Below are positions 45,510-57,126 of a stretch of DNA of 64,000 nucleotides, piece after piece (the first letter of the stretch is position 1; each line of letters begins with the position of its first letter). Position numbers and translations under genes: made by a program. This DNA comes from Antedon mediterranea (taxonomy: Eukaryota > Echinodermata > Crinoidea > Comatulida > Antedonidae), in the NCBI RefSeq assembly GCF_964355755.1, contig NC_092671.1, forward strand, positions 20,798,001 through 20,862,000, given 5' to 3'. Under the pieces are notes generated by a model. That model worked only from the letters and a program-made list of their open reading frames with translations, was not told the DNA's origin and made no database searches.

Positions 45510-47675
45510 TTATTATTGTGTCTCCGTCTCCTTTGTTTATCATGCTGTACAAAGTACATGCCAGCTCCTTTGTTTCTGGGCTTGGCTATTATAGGTCTGT
45601 CAGCCTACCTGACAGGTTCTCCTTCATACTATTACTCACATATTGCTATGCTTAGTTTATGGAACCGTTCTCGTATTTCCTCAACTCTTGTTAATACTAT
45701 GAAAAATTTAAATATTATGGCCTGTTTCTAGGGGTTGTCATGCTGAGAAAGGTATGCATAAGCAAATTCCTAAAATCAAGAATAGAACGAAGCACACTGT
45801 TTCTACCTTTTCTTGTGGTGTTAAGAGCAGTAACCTGGAATTTTTTCACCTCATCTCGGGCTTCTGACTCCTGCTTTGCGCTATGGAATGAAATACTCGC
45901 TCTCTAAAACGCAAATCTCATCATTTGTGTGACTTCATCATTGAACACAAGGTTGATATAATGATTGATTTACTGGTGATGAACGTGATAACTTTGCTGT
46001 GGGAATTACATCACTAAAATTCTGCCACATTGTACAACTCACAGTTTACCACATTCTTTTAGAGGAGGCGGAGTTATTTTACTTATTAAATCTGGTTTTA
46101 ATGTTTTTATCTCTATGATACTACTTCCTTCAAAGCGCTTGAATACATCAATCTAGTGTCTTAACACCTGTATCTAGCACAGCTTTAAGAGTCTTTATAG
46201 TTTATCGCCCTCCTTTTGCAAAGAACAAACTTACTGTAAATCTTCTAATAGTAACCCACCCTCTAATAGTAACCCCCCTTATACTAACCCACCTTGTAAG
46301 TCAATCTATATATAATAACCCACTACTCTAATAGTAACCCATGGTGGTCACAAACACTATTGACAAAATGACACTAAAATCAAGCAATTTTATTCCTTAA
46401 AATAGGCATGATTGAAAATGATAGCATATAGTTAGCCTAAGCTATAGTTTGAATCTAGTAAAAAGGTGTGACAAGTAATAGTGAAGTCAATATTTTTTAA
46501 GAAGACTGAGAAATGTGTTTATTATGTATTTTTTATTTTTCTTTTCATTATGAAGACTGGTCGTTTATGGTCCAGTCGTATTTTGAAAATAAGGAGATAA
46601 TACATGTGTTGATCTCGGGAGTGGGGGAGGACTGAATGTTTTTTAGTTTATAAAATAAAGTTAGAGTTCAACCAAATTTGTTTATTCGTACTGTTTTATT
46701 ATTTTTTTATAAATTTCTGACCGGAAAAGTTGGGGGGTGGGTTACTATTTTCTGGTGCCTAATTTAAGATTAGTAATAGTAACCCACTACTCTAATAGTA
46801 ACCCCCCTTTTAATAGTAACTAAAAAATAATCAAAGAATAATAACCCAGGGTTACAATTAGAAGATTTACGGTAGTCCTTATGTATATGTTCTTTGATGA
46901 TTTTTCATTTTTACTTGAGCAGGTCTCTCTGCAATGATAATGTGGAATTACTAACTTGGCAGTGATTTTAATTTCCATGTGAATGATGATGGTGATACTC
47001 ATGCTAATACATTTCTTGATTTTTTACATAGAAATGCGTACTAATGTTGATGGTAACATCTCTCGCCTGCTTTGACGACTTGCCATCTGATCATATGGCT
47101 TAAACTGCTTTGGTAAACCTGAGTTGTCCACCTTCTATTGTTGTGCAGACATCAGCACAAGCTTTAGGAAATCAATCGCGTTGAGTTCTGTGATGATATT
47201 CGTTCATCTTCACTGTTACCCAATCCTTTAGACTAAACACCCTAGTCCAAAAAAACAATTCTCTTCTTGACAAGCATTCGCTGGTGGTTGACCATAAAAT
47301 CAACTTCGGAGTGAGAAACGTCTAAAGCGTATTGCAGAGAGAAAGTGGAAGAAGTCAAACAGCAGTACTGATAAACAATCTCATCATAGCTCCTGTTGTG
47401 ACTACTCATTACACCTTACAGAAGCAAAAAAAAACAGTATCACACTATACTCATTTTCAGGTAGCGTAAACCTTTTTAATGTAGTCAACAAACTTACAGA
47501 TCCAGGTCATGGTCAAGTTTTGCCTTTATATGCTGAACCTGAGGCCCTCACTGAAGAATTTGCTGACTATTTCCGAGATAAAATTCAGAAGGGCAACAAT
47601 CTTAGTGTGCTGATTTTTCCTCCGGAACCTGCAGTGCAACCACTAGCTACTTCAAGAGGTAAATTTCCATCACAC
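45510..47675 (+). pseudogene. CR1/L2-like LINE remnant, part 1 (endonuclease)
   Basis: Decayed in all frames but collinear with a CR1/L2 ORF2: 'LCDFIIEHKVDI' (45930-45960), 'RGGGVILLIKSGFNV' (46062-46106), 'VYRPPFAKN' (46200-46225). A gap filled by a MITE follows, then the 'GDFNFHVND' equivalent near 46958-46990 and a 'DHMA' equivalent near 47090. A better preserved stretch, 'PLYAEPEALTEEFADYFRDK', lies at 47520-47600. There are numerous stops and frameshifts. It is split by a TA-flanked MITE and ends at a TTAA-flanked MITE, resuming at 49265. An upstream segment near 45720 may be the N-terminal part. Confidence 0.75.
46234..46872. mobile_element. 639-bp TA-flanked MITE with TAATAGTAACCC repeats
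   Basis: CTGTAAATCTTCTAATAGTAACCC at the left is mirrored by CCGTAAATCTTCTAATTGTAACCC from the right (motif given in two parts of under 20 bases: CTGTAAATCTTC and TAATAGTAACCC). TA flanks both ends. The subterminal motif TAATAGTAACCC is repeated several times on both sides. Mariner-like target; no transposase. It interrupts the LINE endonuclease. Confidence 0.8.
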
Positions 47676-47679
47676 TTAA

Positions 47680-49260
47680 AGGGGGTTCCGGGTTTAAAAT
47701 GAATAGTAAAAAATGTAAAATATATTTGTTTGTCTCTTGAACGGTAAAAGTTTCAATTTATATAAGCGCCCAGTGAAGCAGAACGAAGGCTGTGAAATAA
47801 GGCCAGATTACAAGTGCAGCTACGGCGATATGACACTGTGTTACAGAATAGGAAATTCGTGAAATGGTCAATCTTCCGACGACTCGTTATCAATAACCAT
47901 ATCAATTACTTTTGTAAAATTATACTTTTCTGATGTAATTTTAGTCGGTCTTCCCATTTATAAAGTCAATTTTCTATGAAAATTCATCAAAACAGTGAAA
48001 AATTAGATATGTTTGCACTTTACGTTTGCCGATTTTCGCACTGACTTAGGGAAAGCCTTCAAAATCAATGAAGCGTAACATATACATTCCTGCTGAGCGA
48101 GCGAGGAGAGCGAAACGACGATACACGTGCTCTACCTGCCCGTGCCTGGCATCGTCACGTGATAAGCAGATACAGTATACAATAACAAACTGGTCGGGTC
48201 GAGTATACCCCGTCTATAATTACAACATTAACGATGTACAGTATGTGATTGAAGGTCGACTCGACCTACCGGAATGGTATAGATATTATAGCTCGAATGA
48301 GAGAGTTGGAATATTTGTAAACATATAAGTATTGCTAATTTTAAGAAGTGTAGCCTAGTAAAAGGCCTGGTAGTATCAATTCGCATAGGGTCTACTACGC
48401 TAGCTAGCTCAATTTTTAACTGGGCCGGATCGGCTAGGTCTCCTTCCTACAACCTGGTCTACTTGCTTGATGCAGTAGTATCCGCTTTTTTTGGAGAGTA
48501 AACTAGGCTTTTTTAGGCCTACGTAGACGATCGGGACACCATACGTGCGGACGGCGATATTTACAGCCGATTTTGTAGTATGTTTTAGGTTTAGATTGTT
48601 TAGGAGTTTGGTTGATAGGATGGGTTTGGAACCCACTGTGTTTTGTTATTTATGGGCCAATCGTTTAGTAGTAGGCTATCTAGGCCCATGATGGGCCCCA
48701 ATGTTTTAACGTTTTAATCCATAGTCAGAATGGCTCTCACCCATGAAAAAAAATGATTTAGGCTAGGCCTAGCCTAGTACGTGAAGCCGATAATACAATC
48801 TACTATTCGACGTATAAAAATAGTATATTTATGACTCCGTAATCTGTACTAAATTTTGTATTTCATTAAATGTCAAATAAATATATGCTACTACTGTTAT
48901 TATTACACTTTAGGCCTAGCTTAGAAAATCTACAAAAAATGTATTTCACAATGATCGGGTGGTTGTCGTTTGACAGAGGAGAGAGATGTAAATTTAGTTG
49001 ACAAACACAACGTACATGACGTCGCGAGTTTGGAATCCACTGATGACGTGATTTTGTGAATATCTCATGAATATTAATGAGCTTCCCTAAGCTGCTGAAA
49101 AACAGACTGACTTTCCATGAATTTACCCTAAAATGTATATGAAATTTAATTTTTTTAATTTCTCATTATTATTTCTTCATTCTGACATGTCTATATTGTT
49201 ATATTTGTTATTTAATAAATAAACGATATTTAAAAGCAATTTTAAACCCAGAATCCCCCT
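47680..49260. mobile_element. 1.58-kb piggyBac-like element with TTAA duplication
   Basis: AGGGGGTTCCGGGTTTAAAAT at the left (with one indel-level change) mirrors AGGGGGATTCTGGGTTTAAAA from the right. TTAA is present outside both ends (47676-47679, 49261-49264). The LINE continues across it. It holds one open frame with an ATG (48068-48328) but no recognisable piggyBac transposase. Confidence 0.82.
48068..48328 (+). CDS. Uncharacterised 86-codon frame in the piggyBac-like element
   Basis: Starts at ATG, is basic at the N-terminus ('ERARRAKRRYTC') with a 'CSTCPC' cluster, then a tyrosine-rich middle and an acidic/aromatic C-terminus. I recognise no family. Its base composition is less AT-rich than the surroundings. 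Could be a captured exon fragment or chance. Confidence 0.2.
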   Translation: MKRNIYIPAERARRAKRRYTCSTCPCLASSRDKQIQYTITNWSGRVYPVYNYNINDVQYVIEGRLDLPEWYRYYSSNERVGIFVNI

Positions 49261-49264
49261 TTAA

Positions 49265-49655
49265 AGCATGCCATCGACATCACTCCTATAATTAAACAAG
49301 GCCATATGCATGGCTGAAGTTGTGTGCGCAAATTTGAGTTAGTGTTTACCGACCGACATGGTGTAGCGTTGCACGCGAAATAAAATCCTAAGCTGGATCA
49401 CAATATACTTGCTAACTACCGACCTATATCAAACATTTCCTTCCTTTCCAAGGTGCTTGAAAGAATTGCATGCATACAGCTTTAGAATTACCTTGCAGAA
49501 TATAAACTTCTCGGAAACTTTCAGTCTGCATACAGGGTCAACCACAGTACTGAAACAACACTAGTTCGTGTGCACAATAATTTGATTAGGGCCATTGACA
49601 TGGGTCACGAAGTACTTTTAGTTCTATTGGAGTATTCTGCTGCTTTTGATACTAG
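49265..49655 (+). pseudogene. CR1/L2-like LINE remnant, part 2 (reverse transcriptase)
   Basis: Resumes after the TTAA. It shows 'LANYRPISNISFLSKVLERI' (near 49411-49470), 'NYLAEYKLLGNFQSAYRVN', 'STETTLVRVHNN' and 'LLVLLEYSAAFDT', which are RT fingers and motif A regions. It breaks off before the catalytic box, at the junction with unrelated DNA near 49656. Confidence 0.85.
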
Positions 49656-50149
49656 TACAGGAAAACTATGAAATATGGTTGAAAATATTTATTTCACCAC
49701 AATGCATTTCTATAAGGTCCCTATATAAACATACCTGTACTAAAAGTCTAGAATAATCCAGGTAAGGGAAATAGGGATTTTTTAAACAAAATGGCCACCA
49801 ATGAAAGTGAAAATGCCTAAAACAAGACAAAATAACATATTGAACGATAGATATAATTACCACTTTATAACGTTTTTGCATTTGCTTTATAAATTTATTT
49901 CCAGTTTGGAAGATCTCAAAGTGCCATTAATTAGAAAATGGCCACAAAAAAACATATCTTTAAGTATCTATATCCCTACGTTATATTATAGAAAATTCAG
50001 TACTATGCTTAATGCATACGTCTACGGTAATAAATCAGTTCATTTACATTTGTACTGTCATAACAATATACTTCAACAATGGTAACGCCAGCGAGGAGGG
50101 CTATAGGTAGGGGGATCATATGGGGAACGGTAAGGTGATCATCTTTTCA
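49656..50149. other. Unassigned DNA
   Basis: Interrupts the LINE just past RT motif A. No element ends or coding content recognised; one GGTGATCAT half-palindrome at 50136. Confidence 0.4.
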
Positions 50150-50867
50150 CCAAATTTTCTGTTAGAATAAATGTAAATATGTATATTTCCAACAATTTGA
50201 TACCAAATTTAAGTTTCTACGACCAGTACTTACAGAGATATGAAGATGCCCTGGTATGTGGGTCAAAGGTCAGAAAGGGCATTTCTGATCATTTTTGACT
50301 AAAATGCCCCATTAGACTGAATATGAATGCATGCCTTATGAACATTTTGAGACCAACATTGACTTGCTGCGACCAGTGGTTGCCGAGATACAAGTAGTAT
50401 ATTTGTTCATATAACCCTTGACCCTGACTCTTTGACCTTTTGTAACATTTTTCAAAATGTGTAACAAATAACAAAATCTATATTTCGAACAGTTTAAGAC
50501 CAAATTCAAGTGTCTACGACCAGTAGTTCCGGAGATACATACATGCCCTGGATTGTGGGTCAAAGGTCAGAAATGGCATTTCCGGTCATTTCCCATTAGA
50601 CTGAATATAAATGTATACTTTCTGATCAATTTGAGACCAAAATTACCTGGCTGTGACCAGTGGTTGTCGAGATTTAAGGACCTATTGGTGTTTGGTATTA
50701 TAACCTTTCACCCTGACCTTTTGACCTTTCGCCACATTTTCCAAAATGTGTAACCAATCCAAAAATGATTGTTTGATCATCCTAAAGCAATTTCTGAAGT
50801 CAAATTCTCTGGACCTCAAAGTGCATACGAAAGTTGATCTAGCTACTAGAGTAATAAGGTAGAACAA
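50150..50867. repeat. Complex satellite with two-part higher-order unit
   Basis: Alternating A and B halves repeat with a period of about 297 bp: GGGTCAAAGGTCA at 50260-50272 and 50557-50569. The phrases 'CCCATTAGACTGAATAT', 'TACGACCAGTA' and 'GACCAGTGGTTG' recur. Related to the repeats at 0.95-1.38 and 2.14-3.68 kb. Confidence 0.75.
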
Positions 50868-50889
50868 TTATTTATTTTTTGAGGCTAAA

Positions 50890-53800
50890 ATGGAAGAACC
50901 TCCTCCAGCCGAAGCAGCAGTTGCTGTGGATCAAGCGGGAGGTAATGCTGGGGCACCAGTCGCCACGCAACGTGCATTACCTTTAGCGGCATTTACGCTC
51001 AAGCTACCGCCATTTTGGGCTAACGATCCCGCGATATGGTTTGCCCAAGTAGAAGCGCAGTTTGCAACTCGCAATATTACCACGGAAGCTACCAAATTTG
51101 CCTATATCGTGGCGTCGTTGCAGCCTTTGATCGTCCAGGAGGTACGTGATCTGCTTTTAGCTCCTCCTGCTGAGGGTCCATACAGCAAGTTAAAGGAAGA
51201 GTTAATTAAGCGGACCTCTGATTCGGAGAAGAAACGGTTACACCAACTGCTAACTACGGAGGAATTGGGTGACCAACCAACTATTGCGCAAAATGTATCA
51301 GTTGTTAGGCAGCCGCACATTAGAGGATTTGATCTTGAAACAGTTGTTCATTCAGCGTTTTTCCAATAACGTGCAACTGATTTTAGCGGCAACAGGCGGA
51401 AACGTTACCGTCGCTCAGATAGCGGAATTAGCCGACAGAATTTTAGAGGTGTCTCACAGCCCACCCAGAGTAGTCGCAATCTCTAACCCGATAGGTGCTA
51501 ACACCGACCGAAACGAAATTCAAACGCTACGGGCTGAAATTAACAAGTTGACCGCAATGGTATCATCCTTGGCAAACGATCAACATCGAGATAAGAGCAG
51601 AAGCAGAAGCCGAAATCGGAACCGTTCTTCTAGTGCTAAATGAACACAAACCAATGAAAATTACTCAGAGCAGTGCTGGTATCCCACCCGGTTTGGCAAG
51701 GCAACACGTAGATGCAGGTCGCCATGCAATTTCTCAACTTCGGAAACTCCAAAGCCGGCGAATAACTGCGACGAATTCGTGCGGCACCGTTTCTGATAGT
51801 CGCTTATTTCACAATTATGATAGAGATACTGGACTAAAGTTTTTAGTAGATACGGGAGCCGAGATAAGCGTCCTTCCTGCAACAAAACAAGACCGTCAAC
51901 TGCGAAAAAGTGATTTTGTTTTGCAAGCAGTTAACAACTCTCAAATCAGCACCTATGGTGAACATTCTTTAACACTTGATTTTGGTTTTAGGCGGACATG
52001 CAGATGGGTGTTTACTATAGCCGATGTTCCTTCAGCAATTATCGGCGCAGACTTTCTGCAACATTTTCCCAAAATCACACGTCCGAGTTTCAAAGAGGCC
52101 AAATTAAAGCATGATGTCACTCATCGTATAACTACCAAAGGTCCATCGATCGCTGCCCGACCTCGGAGATTGGCTCCACAGAAACTTAAAATCGCAAGAG
52201 CCGAGTTCGACCATATGCTTCAGCTGGGCATTTTTCAACCGTCAAAAAGTTGCTGGTCATCGCTGCTTCACATGGTTGCGAAGCAAACAGAAGGTGATTG
52301 GAGACCATGTGGAGACTACAGAGCCCTCAATAATGCTACAGTTCCGGATAGATATTCAATCCCTCATATTCACAATTTCACAGCTACACTTCAGGGAAAG
52401 TGTTCTCCAAGATTGACCAGATTCCAGTTGCACCAGAAGATGTGCCGAAAACTGCAATAACGACACCATTTGGGATGTTCGAATTTTTAAGAATGCCGTT
52501 TGGACTTCGAAACGCAGCACAGACATTCCAGCGGTTCATCAATAAAGTTCTACGTGGTTTAGATTTTGTATACGCATACAACGACGATCTTCTCATAGCC
52601 AGCAGTGACGAACAAGAATACGAAATTCACCTCAAGTTGTTGTTTGACCGTCTTGAAGAATTTGGTAATGTAGTTAATCCTGTCAAATGTGAATGGGGAG
52701 TTTCGTCTTTGACATTTCTGGGACATCATATCGACGACATGGGTATCTGACCACTACGTTCCAAGATAGAAGCTATCGAAACATTTCCGGTACCCGACAC
52801 AGTCCGTAAACTGCGTGAATTCTTAGGATTAATCAACTTCTACATGCATTTTATTCCTCGATGTTCAGATTTAGTTCATTCGTTGACTGATTTACTGGCA
52901 GGGAAACCTCGAAAATAAATTACATTACCACCGACAGCGATAACGGCCTTTGAGGCTGTTAAGGTAGTACTTGCAGAGGCAACTTATCTGGAGTATCCCG
53001 ATTCATCTGCCAAATTATGTTTAATGGTTGATGCATCTAACTTTGCGGTTGGTGGTGTGCTACAACAGATGGTAAAAGACATCTGGCATCCTATCGCATT
53101 CTTCTCGCGCAGAATGAATCCTGCTGAAACAAGGTACAGCACATTCGGACGAGAACTGTTAGCCGCTTACCTTGCTATCCAGCATTTTCGTCATTTGCTG
53201 GAAGCAAGGGAATTTTTCATCCTCACAGATCACAAACCGCTCACATTTGCACTGAAAGCCAGCTCGAACCGCTACTCACCTCGAGAGATTCGTCACCTGG
53301 ATTACATCTCACAATTTACCACCGATGTCCGACACGTTAAGGGTTCTCAAAACGAAGTTGCAGACGCATTATCTTGCATCAATCTTAACACCTTTAACAC
53401 ACCTGTCCTTACTGCGAAGTCGTCAGATGTCATTGACTTCACCTTCATGGCCGAGCGCAGCAGAAGAATGATGAGGAGTTACTTTGTCATTTGCAAGAGT
53501 CGACTTTTGATTTGCATGACGCACCAATAGCCACCAGTGATGGAACTATCGTATGTGACATAAGTACGGGCACTCCTCGACCTTTCGCAGGGCCGTGTTC
53601 GATTCGTTACATTCACTATAGCATTCTGGTATTAGGGCTACATTGAAGTTAGTGAGTACGCGATACGTTTGGCCTAGCATGAATCAAGACGTACGTAACT
53701 GGGCGAAGTGTTGTGTTCAGTGTCAGAAGGCAAAAGTACATCGACACACTATTACACCGTTGGGAACTTTCGCCATGCCAGACGCGCGTTTCGATCATGT

Positions 53801-54689
53801 CCACATCGACCTTGTTGGTCCGCTTCCACCGTCTGATGGCAACAGCTACCTATTGACATGCATTGACTGTTTTACAAGATGGGCAGAAGCCATACCTATT
53901 CCCGATATTTCAGCAGCAACTGTCGCTAAAGCTTTCGTTTGTAAATGGGTGTCCATGTTTGGGGCACCATGTTTGGGGCACCATCAACCATTACTACCGA
54001 TCGTGGCAGCCAGTTTGAATCATCGCTGTTTAATGCGTTAGTGAACTTACTGGGAACGAAACGCGTACACACTACATCATACCACCCAATAGCCAATGTA
54101 TTAGTAGAAAGGTTCCATCGCCAACTTAAAGTTTGCGCTCAAGGCCCTCGATGACTCTCAGCTATGGTCAGACGCTTTACCGCTAGTACTTCTTGGTCTT
54201 CGCACGGTGGTCAAGGAAGACTTGGGGCTATCGTCGGCAGAATTAGTTTTCGGCACCGTGTTACGTTTTCCAGGGCAGTTTGTTATGCCTTCTTCCACTA
54301 ATGCTGACTTGGACCCTAGTAACTATGTTCATCGACTGCAGCGCATTATGCAGAACATACGTCCAACACCGACGCGACACAATTCTCGTAAGGTACACAT
54401 CCATACAGATTTAGATAAGTGTACACACGTTTTCATTCGCTGTGATAAAGTCCGCAAGCCTCTACAGTGCCCTTACAATGGCCCGTTTAAAGTTGTTAGC
54501 AGAAGCGACAAATTTTTCGTTGTACAGCTCGCAGGAAAACAGGACACAGTAAGTCTCGATAGACTGAAACCGGCTTACTTAGATACGGATCAAACTAATT
54601 CTACGGTCAGAGACGCACATTGCAAGTGCACCGCCACCCCGCAAAACTTGCTCTGGACGACATGTACATTGGCCACAAAAATTCAATGA
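50890..54689 (+). pseudogene. gag-pol of a CsRn1-like Ty3/gypsy element, multiply broken
   Basis: Gag starts at ATG 50890 with 'FWANDPAIWFAQVEAQFATR', typical of the CsRn1 lineage. The nucleocapsid region near 51674 (CWYPTRFG...C...C) has Pro where the family's CHCC knuckle has His. Protease [11 protein letters not shown] (near 51845); RT 'YNDDLLIAS' (near 52575-52600); RNase H 'MVDASNFAVGG' and 'TDHKPL'; integrase 'HIDLVGP', 'TTDRGSQF' and 'VERFHRQLK' (D, D, E). Breaks: frameshifts near 51270, 52400, 53465, 53968 and 54133; stops TGA 51641, TGA 52748 and TAA 52916. A deletion of about 18 bp lies just after RT motif A, and a 14-bp tandem duplication (53954-53981) lies in integrase. Non-functional. 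The 5' LTR and primer site are absent; satellite DNA lies directly upstream. Confidence 0.92.
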
Positions 54690-54757
54690 GCATGATTGTA
54701 CCTGAACACTTTTTACTTACTTTATGAACTTATTTTTCTATCGCTCTCACCTAGCGG

Positions 54758-54777
54758 CAAAGAGCTAGGGGGAGCTA
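54758..54777 (+). promoter_or_regulatory. Polypurine tract
   Basis: Purine-rich AAAGAGCTAGGGGGAGC lies directly before the TGTAGG start of the 3' LTR, the expected place for plus-strand priming. Confidence 0.55.
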
Positions 54778-55347
54778 TGTAGGAACTTCACACACATATT
54801 TGCGTGTGTGCGCTCAGCGCGTAGAAGTTATGCAAATTGCTGCTGTTGTAAATATAGCGAAGCGAGCGAGCGATCTCTCTCTGCGTCAAGTTTTCAACGA
54901 GAAGACATTGACATTTTTATGAGCAAATCATTAGCGAGTTTTTACTAGTTTTACGATAATTAGTTGTTCTAATTATTAGCACTATTACAATTCGATATTA
55001 GCGTTATAACTTTTCTTCATATTTTATTATGTGTTACTGTATGTTATCGTGTTTCAATTATTGTACCGTTGTATATATATCGTCCTGAACTGGCCTAGGC
55101 TTTACACTGCGCACGTACTACGCGCTTTGTGTGGATATTGTGACTGCTACACTCTGTGCATAGTTTATTTACTTCGAGCCTAGGATACTTCCAGCTTTGG
55201 ACTTCGTTTGACTGCTACAGTACTCCATTACCGTATTCTAAATAGGGTAAGTAAGACCGAATTACTTATTTTCCTAAACATATATCAGGAAAACAATAAT
55301 AAATATAATCTCTTCATAATTATTTTGTTTCTCCAATCTTGTCTACA
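54778..55347 (+). repeat. Probable 3' LTR of the CsRn1-like element
   Basis: Starts TGTAGGAACTTCACAC right after the purine tract. It plausibly ends ...TCTACA at 55347, just before the Harbinger-like TIR. No second LTR is available to confirm the end. Confidence 0.55.
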
Positions 55348-55349
55348 TA

Positions 55350-55503
55350 GGGGGCCTGTTGCTGCTGCAACTGCTTAAAATATGATATAAAATATTTTTT
55401 ATACCATATTTTTTAGTACCCCATTTCTGCTAACAATACTTCTTGGGTGGTCGTGAGAAAATTCATCCTTCTAACCCAAACTGCCATTCGTGAGCCGGAA
55501 GTC
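55350..55503 (-). mobile_element. Harbinger-like element copy 2, fragment
   Basis: GGGGCCTGTTGCTGCTGC and a decayed 'ATATGATATAAAATA' run match the TIR of the 43.2-kb element. 'ATACTTCTTGGGTGG' to 'CGTGAGCCGGAAGT' matches the reverse complement of about 43945-44020. It is interrupted by the hAT-like element and appears to resume at 56537. Confidence 0.55.
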
Positions 55504-56536
55504 CAGTGGCGGATCTAGGATCTGACGAGGGGAGGCTCCGAAATAAAAAAAAAATAGATGCTTACACACTGTTTAATAGGCTAGAGAAACTGTTTCTATC
55601 ACACTTAATAACAAATATTACATAATGTAAATTTAAATAAATACTGTACGGATCTTTTTCGACGAACTAATAATAAACTTTGATCGAAAAACCTTCAAAC
55701 AAAATGAACATTTGGTAATGCGGTACTCCGAAAATGCCTTGATAGTGCATGTGTTGTGTACCGTGTTTTGGTGGTCTGTTAACCTCAGAGATATATACCC
55801 TACAGCCGGGTGAATAACTCAATGTAATTTGGTATACAATGATTGCAGTAATCGCGGTGTCTATAACACAAATAAAAAAACGCCAAATACGCCACATACT
55901 TTTTTTGGCCGTCCCGTGTACATACAAGACATTTTATGTTTATTTTATGCCTATAAAATAATAAAAGAACACCATGTTTCTCGTTTATTTTTATCGTTTA
56001 TACTGCATACTATAATATTATACATAAAACCTTCATGCGCAAGAAAAAAGTTCCCGATATTACACTCCACTCAGGGGTGTAAATATACCAGGTCCATGCT
56101 AACGCTTGCACACACAGACCAGGGCGGCGGAAATTAACTGCAATGGAAAATGGTGTATTTTTGGAGAGTGATGACGTCAGTATTCACATGAGGAGCGAGC
56201 TAGACAACGTGTGACGCTGGTAGTTTTAGGAGTGCATGTGTACTGTTTTGAAAATAACTCAGTTGTGGGTATTTTCCGAAGATTTTAAATCGCGTTTTCT
56301 TTTTAAACTCTTGAATTCATAATAGTAATTGAACTCTTAGCTCTTTCAATGTGTAGGCCTATTTACACAACTATTAATGCTAACCCTAGCTCTAGTAGGG
56401 CCTAGCTAGGCCTAACTCTTCTTAATTAAAAGATTAATCCACGTCTAGCGACGGTCAATCGCGGGTAGGTTGCATCTTTTTTTTTTTTTTTTTGAGAATT
56501 AAAAATTCACCCCCCCGTCCCATAGATCCGCCACTG
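55504..56536. mobile_element. 1.03-kb hAT-like non-autonomous element
   Basis: Ends CAGTGGCGGATCTAGGATC and (reversed) CAGTGGCGGATCTATGGGA, a common hAT-type terminus. Flanks share AAGTC (left CGGAAGTC, right ACAAGTCT), an eroded duplication. No transposase; the longest frame (55829-56137) is unrecognised. Confidence 0.8.
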
Positions 56537-56610
56537 ACAAGTCTATTCTGTACTCCTGCTTTATTTTTTTAGAAATGTCTTTATAAATGTGGTTGTACCT
56601 TTATTACCTT

Positions 56611-56934
56611 TTAGTCGGCTGGACATTTTAGAGTGTACGTGTACTTTGTATAAGTTCACTCAATTTGAAAAGTCACTATGTGTCTGTGTGGGTGTGTTGG
56701 AGTTGCATGTACATCAAATTAGACTTAGATTTCAAGTATCTAGAGGTGTGAATAAGATGTGGGATTAAGGTATTACACTGTAAAATTACTAACCGTCTAA
56801 ATATATTTAATACTGACCTAGAAAACATCAATGTTTTAGAAAGGTCACATTCACTTAGCAAATGTAACATTAAGTCACAGATCTTCTTTATGGAAAGTGT
56901 TGAAAAGTAAGACACATAATTACGCGAGTACGCG
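56611..56934. other. Unassigned DNA
   Basis: Nothing recognised between the Harbinger-like fragment and the family 1 fragment. Confidence 0.35.
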
Positions 56935-57126
56935 TATTTGAAATTTCAAAATGCGCACAATTAATTTCTAATCATATCGCATACAGTGTAATCCGTAAAT
57001 ACTGATGCTCTATGACACAAAATGGGTACAATTCAGCACTGTAAACATATTTATTTCATGACATAGGATGGCATAATAATTGTCGGTGTTTATATTTTAA
57101 CGTATGTGCATGTTGCGTTTGCGTGT
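56935..57126 (+). mobile_element. Helitron-like family 1 fragment
   Basis: Matches the 3' third of unit 2 with an internal deletion ('ATTTCAAAATGCGCACAATT', 'AATTCAGCACTGTAAACATA', 'GTATGTGCATGTTGCGTTTG'). Lacks the terminal hairpin and CTAG. Confidence 0.65.

Noticed and set aside
45516-45731. 71-codon frame starting near 45516 as a separate gene
   Set aside because: Lies collinear with the upstream part of the decayed LINE ORF and has no independent domain.
55829-56137. 102-codon frame as a hAT transposase remnant
   Set aside because: No hAT dimerisation or RNase H-like motif is visible.
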